Positions 59,668 to 64,000 of a DNA stretch of 64,000 nt are shown in pieces. Location of the stretch: contig NZ_ATWY01000001.1 of the NCBI RefSeq assembly GCF_000421405.1, forward strand, positions 310,001-374,000. Direction: 5' to 3'. The DNA comes from Butyrivibrio sp. NC2007 (GTDB lineage Bacteria > Bacillota > Clostridia > Lachnospirales > Lachnospiraceae). A program made the translations under genes and the position numbers. A model generated the notes under the pieces. That model was not told the origin of the DNA. It saw only the letters and a program-made list of their open reading frames with translations, and did no database searches. Numbering within the stretch: the first letter of the stretch is position 1; each line of letters begins with the position of its first letter.

Positions 59668-61344
59668 TCAGGCTCTTGGAATTTCAAGTACAGCTCCTCT
59701 GTTTCCGCTGGTTACAAGCTCTCTGTATCTTGCAAGATATCCTGTTGTAACCTTAGGCTCTCTTGGCTGCCATTTCTCTCTTCTCTTTGCAAGCTCTTCA
59801 TCTGATACCTTTACATTAAGAGCGTTGTTAGGGATGTCGATGGAAATGATGTCGCCCTCTTCGATGAGTGCGATAGGTCCGCCAACAGCTGCCTCAGGTG
59901 AAACGTGTCCAATGGAAGCACCACGGCTTGCGCCTGAGAATCTTCCGTCTGTTATAAGAGCAACGGATGAGCCAAGGCCACGGCCTGCGATAGCTGATGT
60001 AGGATTGAGCATCTCTCTCATTCCCGGGCCACCCTTAGGTCCTTCGTATCTGATAACAACAACGTCTCCGGCAACGATCTTGCCGCCAAGGATTGCCTCG
60101 ATAGCATCCTCCTCACAGTCAAATACTCTTGCAGGTCCTTCATGAACCATCATCTCAGGAACAACAGCGCTCTTCTTAACGATACCTGTATCGGGAGCGA
60201 TGTTACCCTTAAGGACAGCGATTCCGCCTGACTGCATGTAAGGATTCTCGATAGGTCTTATAACCTCAGGGTTCTTGTTGTATACGCCCTCAAGGTTCTC
60301 TTTAATTGTCTTACCAGTTGCTGTGATAAGGTCAGTATTTATCAGGTTCTTCTTAACAAGCTCTGACATAACGGCAAGTACTCCGCCGGCTTCGTTGAGG
60401 TCCTCCATATAGGTAGGGCCTGCAGGTGCCAGATGGCAGAGGTTTGGAGTCTTAGCAGATACTTCGTTTGCGATCTCCATGTTGATGTCAACTCCTGCTT
60501 CATGAGCGATTGCAGGAAGATGAAGCATTGTATTGGTTGAGCATCCAAGTGCCATATCCATTGCCATGGCGTTCATGAAAGCCTCTTTTGTCATGATATC
60601 TCTTGGACGGATATTCTTCTCAACAAGATTCATTACTGCGTATCCTGCCTTCTTGGCAAGTCTGATACGAGCTGAATATACAGCAGGGATGGTTCCGTTT
60701 CCGGGAAGTCCCATTCCGATTGCCTCTGTCAGGCAGTTCATGGAGTTGGCTGTGTACATACCTGAGCATGATCCACATGTAGGACAAGCCTTCTCTTCGA
60801 GCTCACAGAGCTCTTCATTACTCATCTTGCCGGCTGAAACTGATCCAACAGCCTCAAACATTGATGAAAGTGAAGTCTTGTGACCCTGGAACCTTCCGGC
60901 CATCATAGGTCCGCCGGATACAAATACTGTAGGGATATTTACTCTTGCAGCAGCCATTAACAGTCCGGGAACGTTCTTGTCACAGTTAGGGATACATACC
61001 ATTCCATCAAAGGCATGAGCCTTGGCAAGACACTCTGTGCTATCTGCGATAAGGTCTCTTGTAACCAGTGAGTACTTCATTCCGATGTGTCCCATGGCGA
61101 TACCGTCACAAACTGCTATAGCAGGAACTACTACAGGCATTCCGCCAGCCTCTGCAACAGCAAGCTTAACAGCCTCTGTGATCTTATCCAGATTCATATG
61201 TCCGGGAACAATCTCATTGTAGGAGCTCACAATACCGATAAGGGGTTTGTTTCTCTCCTCCTCTGTAAAACCAAGTGCATTGAACAGACTTCTGTGTGGT
61301 GCCTGCTGAAGTCCTTTCATAACTCTGTCGCTATTCATTGCCAT
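59668..61344 (-). CDS. ilvD: Dihydroxy-acid dehydratase
   Basis: This 558-residue Fe-S dehydratase has the conserved cysteine segments [16 protein letters not shown] and [17 protein letters not shown], and [18 protein letters not shown]. It makes the 2-oxo acids of Val and Ile. Length matches the family and all motifs are intact. Its start may be the ATG two codons later (MNSDRVMKG). Confidence 0.97.
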   Translation of the reverse strand: MAMNSDRVMKGLQQAPHRSLFNALGFTEEERNKPLIGIVSSYNEIVPGHMNLDKITEAVKLAVAEAGGMPVVVPAIAVCDGIAMGHIGMKYSLVTRDLIADSTECLAKAHAFDGMVCIPNCDKNVPGLLMAAARVNIPTVFVSGGPMMAGRFQGHKTSLSSMFEAVGSVSAGKMSNEELCELEEKACPTCGSCSGMYTANSMNCLTEAIGMGLPGNGTIPAVYSARIRLAKKAGYAVMNLVEKNIRPRDIMTKEAFMNAMAMDMALGCSTNTMLHLPAIAHEAGVDINMEIANEVSAKTPNLCHLAPAGPTYMEDLNEAGGVLAVMSELVKKNLINTDLITATGKTIKENLEGVYNKNPEVIRPIENPYMQSGGIAVLKGNIAPDTGIVKKSAVVPEMMVHEGPARVFDCEEDAIEAILGGKIVAGDVVVIRYEGPKGGPGMREMLNPTSAIAGRGLGSSVALITDGRFSGASRGASIGHVSPEAAVGGPIALIEEGDIISIDIPNNALNVKVSDEELAKRREKWQPREPKVTTGYLARYRELVTSGNRGAVLEIPRA

Positions 61345-61358
61345 AATCCTTTCTCCTC

Positions 61359-63059
61359 CTACTTGATATATAGAATAAAGTTCTCATTCTCGTAAATATT
61401 ACGCATTGTATCTATGTAGTCCCAGTCGATAGTCTCATAGGTCTGATAGAATTTCCAGAAATCAGGTCCGCTGTAACCGGGCTCTAAAAGTTTTTTATCT
61501 ATAATAACACAATCTGCGCCATCTACATCAGTCTTTTGACAATCTATGTCCCAGCCGAACTTAAGAAGATACTGCTGGTCGCAGTCCAAAACCGCTATAT
61601 TATGACGCCTTGTGACATCTGCAATGTAGAGCGTGTTGAAGACGTCATTTTCTCTTGTTCCAAGCTGGCAGCTGTAATCATAGCTCGTTACTCTGAATAC
61701 AAACAGAACTATGCAGAAAATAAGAGGCAGATATATGCCCTTACCGTTGTACCAATTCTCGCCCTTAAGAGTAGTCTCACTCTCCTTGTGGGCAATGTTC
61801 TCTGTCGCTGCGCCGGCCTTTTTCCTGAGCATGTTGTTGTATATTCTGATGAACACGTTGATAAGGCGCTCAAAGCATGCACAAAAGCATATGGTCAGGA
61901 TAAATCCTCCGTAGCTAAAGACCCTTAGATAAGGGAGCTTCTTCTGAAGGATCAGCATCAGCATGGTCACGATAATATTGGATATTATCATGAGGTTTAT
62001 GATGGTTCTGCTGTATGCAAAGTGTCTGATGCACTCATATCCCGCAACTATGATACTGGCCAATACAATAACAGGAATGATGTACATAAATCCGGGTATC
62101 ATGTAGTTATATAAGCGAAGTACCCAGCCTACACACTCTGCCCTGAAATCCTCTGCTGAAAGGCTCTGGATATAAGGCTGCTCCAGCATATATTCCATAC
62201 CCTTAAGGAGTGAACTTACAGGTGCTCTTACAAGGACTGTTGCGTGGCTAAGTCCGAAATACTCTGAGCCTTCTGTCTTAACCAGAAGGTTTGAGCCAAT
62301 TGCAAGCCATATCAGTGCATATAAAGCAATGGTGATAAATGCTGCTATCAGGCCGTATACAAAGAACTTCATAAACTTTCTGTAGTAGACATTATCCTTA
62401 AGGCTGTCATGAAGCTGTCTGCTCTTGTAGGCATTTACCAAAAGATATACCGAGATTGCAACACTCACCGGAATAACCCAGTAAACACTGCTGGGCACCG
62501 TGTAGAGTCCCATGACAAAGGCAAAAGCAATGCATACGTAGTAACTTGGCTTGGTGTCCTCGAGGCTGCAGATAAATCCTGCTATATAGACTGAAAGCAA
62601 AAAGCATGTTGTTGCCAGGGTATATCCTCTTCCCTGAACGCTGTACTCAACAACCACCTGCATGGCTGAGTACAACAGAAGTGCTCCGAATGCCAGGCCA
62701 TGGGAATAATATCTTTTACAAATCCTGTAGACCAATATCAGGTTAGATATTGCACAGATAAAAGACACTCCGCGAAGTGCAATAAACGGATTCCCAAGAT
62801 AGTATAAAAATGCCGACAAAACAGAGTACCCAACGTGGTTATTGGGAAGTGGCCAGTGGATCGCCGAGTAGATGACTCCTCTGCTTATAAACGTATAGTA
62901 GGTATAAAGCTCGTCGTACTGAGGCGTTATTGCGAACATTCGCCACAGATAATATGACGACATTGCTATTATGAAAAGAGTCGTCGCCATGGCCTCGGGC
63001 TCATGTGGCAGCAGATTATATATTCTTTTTTCGGTTTTATAGGTTAACGATTCGTTCAA
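61359..63059 (-). CDS. GT-C-type polytopic membrane protein
   Basis: The 566-residue protein has about eleven hydrophobic helices, an early acidic motif ([13 protein letters not shown], about 46-58) like the catalytic Asp of PMT/ArnT-type glycosyltransferases, and a soluble C-terminal tail (about 480-566). This suggests a polyprenyl-phosphate-sugar-dependent glycosyltransferase, but no family was firmly matched. The TTG start at 63059 overlaps leuB by 23 bases and has GGGAG upstream; ATG 62990 is the alternative. Its presence between leuB and ilvD is unusual. Confidence 0.65.
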   Translation of the reverse strand: MNESLTYKTEKRIYNLLPHEPEAMATTLFIIAMSSYYLWRMFAITPQYDELYTYYTFISRGVIYSAIHWPLPNNHVGYSVLSAFLYYLGNPFIALRGVSFICAISNLILVYRICKRYYSHGLAFGALLLYSAMQVVVEYSVQGRGYTLATTCFLLSVYIAGFICSLEDTKPSYYVCIAFAFVMGLYTVPSSVYWVIPVSVAISVYLLVNAYKSRQLHDSLKDNVYYRKFMKFFVYGLIAAFITIALYALIWLAIGSNLLVKTEGSEYFGLSHATVLVRAPVSSLLKGMEYMLEQPYIQSLSAEDFRAECVGWVLRLYNYMIPGFMYIIPVIVLASIIVAGYECIRHFAYSRTIINLMIISNIIVTMLMLILQKKLPYLRVFSYGGFILTICFCACFERLINVFIRIYNNMLRKKAGAATENIAHKESETTLKGENWYNGKGIYLPLIFCIVLFVFRVTSYDYSCQLGTRENDVFNTLYIADVTRRHNIAVLDCDQQYLLKFGWDIDCQKTDVDGADCVIIDKKLLEPGYSGPDFWKFYQTYETIDWDYIDTMRNIYENENFILYIK

Positions 63060-64000
63060 CTATGGCGTCTCCCATCGCTTTGCAGCCGACCTGAGTAAAG
63101 CCTTCACCTTTTGATGTCTGCATAAGATCAACGGTTCTGTAGCCATCCTCAAGTACTTTTCTTACTGCGTTTTCAATAGAATCTGCTTCTTTATCAAGAT
63201 TAAATGAATATCTGAGCATCATCGCAGCTGAAAGAATAGTTGCGATGGGGTTTGCAATGTCTTTTCCCGCGATATCGGGTGCACTTCCGTGGCTTGGCTC
63301 ATAGAGTCCAAAGCTTGTGTCGTTAAGGGAAGCACTTGGAAGCATTCCGATGGAGCCTGTGATCATGCTGGCTTCATCTGAGAGGATATCGCCGAACATG
63401 TTCTCTGTAAGAACAACGTCGAACTGAGAAGGGTCTCTTACCAGCTGCATTGCACAGTTATCAACCAGCATGTGCTCTAAGGTTACATCAGGATAGTCCT
63501 TTGCAACCTCCTCTACGACCTTTCTCCAAAGTCTTGAGGAATCAAGAACATTGGCCTTATCTACGCTGATAACACTCTTTCTTCTCTTGCGGGCAACTTC
63601 GAAAGCCTTTATGGCGATACGTCTTATCTCACTCTCCTTGTAAACAAGGGTATCTGTAGCTACCATCTCTCCGTCAACTTCCTTGGTGAATCTCTCACCG
63701 AAGTAAAGACCGCCGGTAAGCTCTCTCATGATAAGCATATCAAAGCCCTTTGCAGCTGCTTCCTCCTTGAGAGGGCAAGCTTCTGAGAGCTGAGGATAGA
63801 GGTACGCAGGACGAAGATTGGCAAAGAGATTAAGCGCCTTTCTGATACTAAGAAGCCCTGCCTCAGGTCTCTTTGAGGGTTCAAGTTTATACCATGGTGA
63901 TGTTGAGGTATTACCTCCGATAGATCCCATAAGAACCGCATCTGCACTCTTTGCAGCATCGATGGTCTCCTGGGTAAGAGGAACGCCGTAAGCGTCAATA
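63037..64000 (-). CDS. leuB: 3-Isopropylmalate dehydrogenase, 5' end missing
   Basis: The gene runs out of the window: the frame stays open to base 64000 ([20 protein letters not shown]). Visible features are the substrate and NAD segments [63 protein letters not shown] and [18 protein letters not shown]. It catalyses the oxidative decarboxylation in leucine synthesis. About 320 of the usual 355-360 residues are present. Confidence 0.97.
   Translation of the reverse strand, partial: IDAYGVPLTQETIDAAKSADAVLMGSIGGNTSTSPWYKLEPSKRPEAGLLSIRKALNLFANLRPAYLYPQLSEACPLKEEAAAKGFDMLIMRELTGGLYFGERFTKEVDGEMVATDTLVYKESEIRRIAIKAFEVARKRRKSVISVDKANVLDSSRLWRKVVEEVAKDYPDVTLEHMLVDNCAMQLVRDPSQFDVVLTENMFGDILSDEASMITGSIGMLPSASLNDTSFGLYEPSHGSAPDIAGKDIANPIATILSAAMMLRYSFNLDKEADSIENAVRKVLEDGYRTVDLMQTSKGEGFTQVGCKAMGDAIVERIVNL

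Overview
The window is a stretch of a Gram-positive, motile, anaerobic Firmicute chromosome, most likely Lachnospiraceae (Butyrivibrio/Roseburia-like). The evidence is a Bacillus/Clostridium-type fla operon with fliY, ylxF and swrD/flbD; a CodY repressor; HemZ; an SSB-like acidic tail; strong AGGAGG ribosome sites; and a hydrogenase-maturation-type hypA/hypB pair beside a multi-cluster Fe-S flavoprotein. Every convincing gene is on the minus strand, so the text reads from high to low coordinates in transcription order. No rRNA, CRISPR array, insertion sequence or prophage was seen.

Region 63037-64000 down to 56408 is a branched-chain amino-acid operon: leuB (cut by the window edge), a GT-C-type polytopic membrane protein, ilvD, ilvB and a YkuD L,D-transpeptidase, closed by a terminator. 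Region 56289-47598 encodes a multi-step phosphorelay: a BvgS-like receptor kinase, a second hybrid kinase carrying two complete kinase cores, a stand-alone receiver, and a receiver/HD-GYP/HPt protein. Region 47480-41388 is serC-serA-DUF1015-glgB. The glgB product has lost the GH13 catalytic triad and carries a coiled-coil plus basic tail. tRNA-Thr(CGT) follows, then apt-relA-MBL hydrolase-hemZ-lipoprotein (41123-35254). At 34795-29647 lie a polytopic membrane protein (DUF5692-like), hypB, hypA and a 955-residue Fe-S/FAD/NAD oxidoreductase. These are followed by topA, a seven-helix membrane protein fused to a HAD phosphatase, and codY.

Region 24443-1 is a nearly complete flagellar structural cluster. 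Transcription order is flgB-flgC-fliE-fliF-fliG-fliH-fliI-fliJ-ylxF, terminator, a FIST sensor plus a soluble chemoreceptor, terminator, a sigma-28 promoter, fliK-flgD-TIGR02530-type gene-flgE (a very long hook protein), terminator, then flbD-motA-motB-fliL-fliM-fliY-fliO-fliP-fliQ-fliR-flhB-flhA (start only). Together these make the basal body, the hook, the stator, the C-ring and the export gate. The FIST/chemoreceptor pair is an insertion relative to the Bacillus order.

The points most worth a second look are the pseudo-enzyme branching enzyme, the hypAB/Fe-S flavoprotein/membrane-protein cluster with its TTGTACAA operator-like repeats, and two places (serC and tRNA-Thr) where a promoter is nested inside the hairpin that follows the upstream gene.
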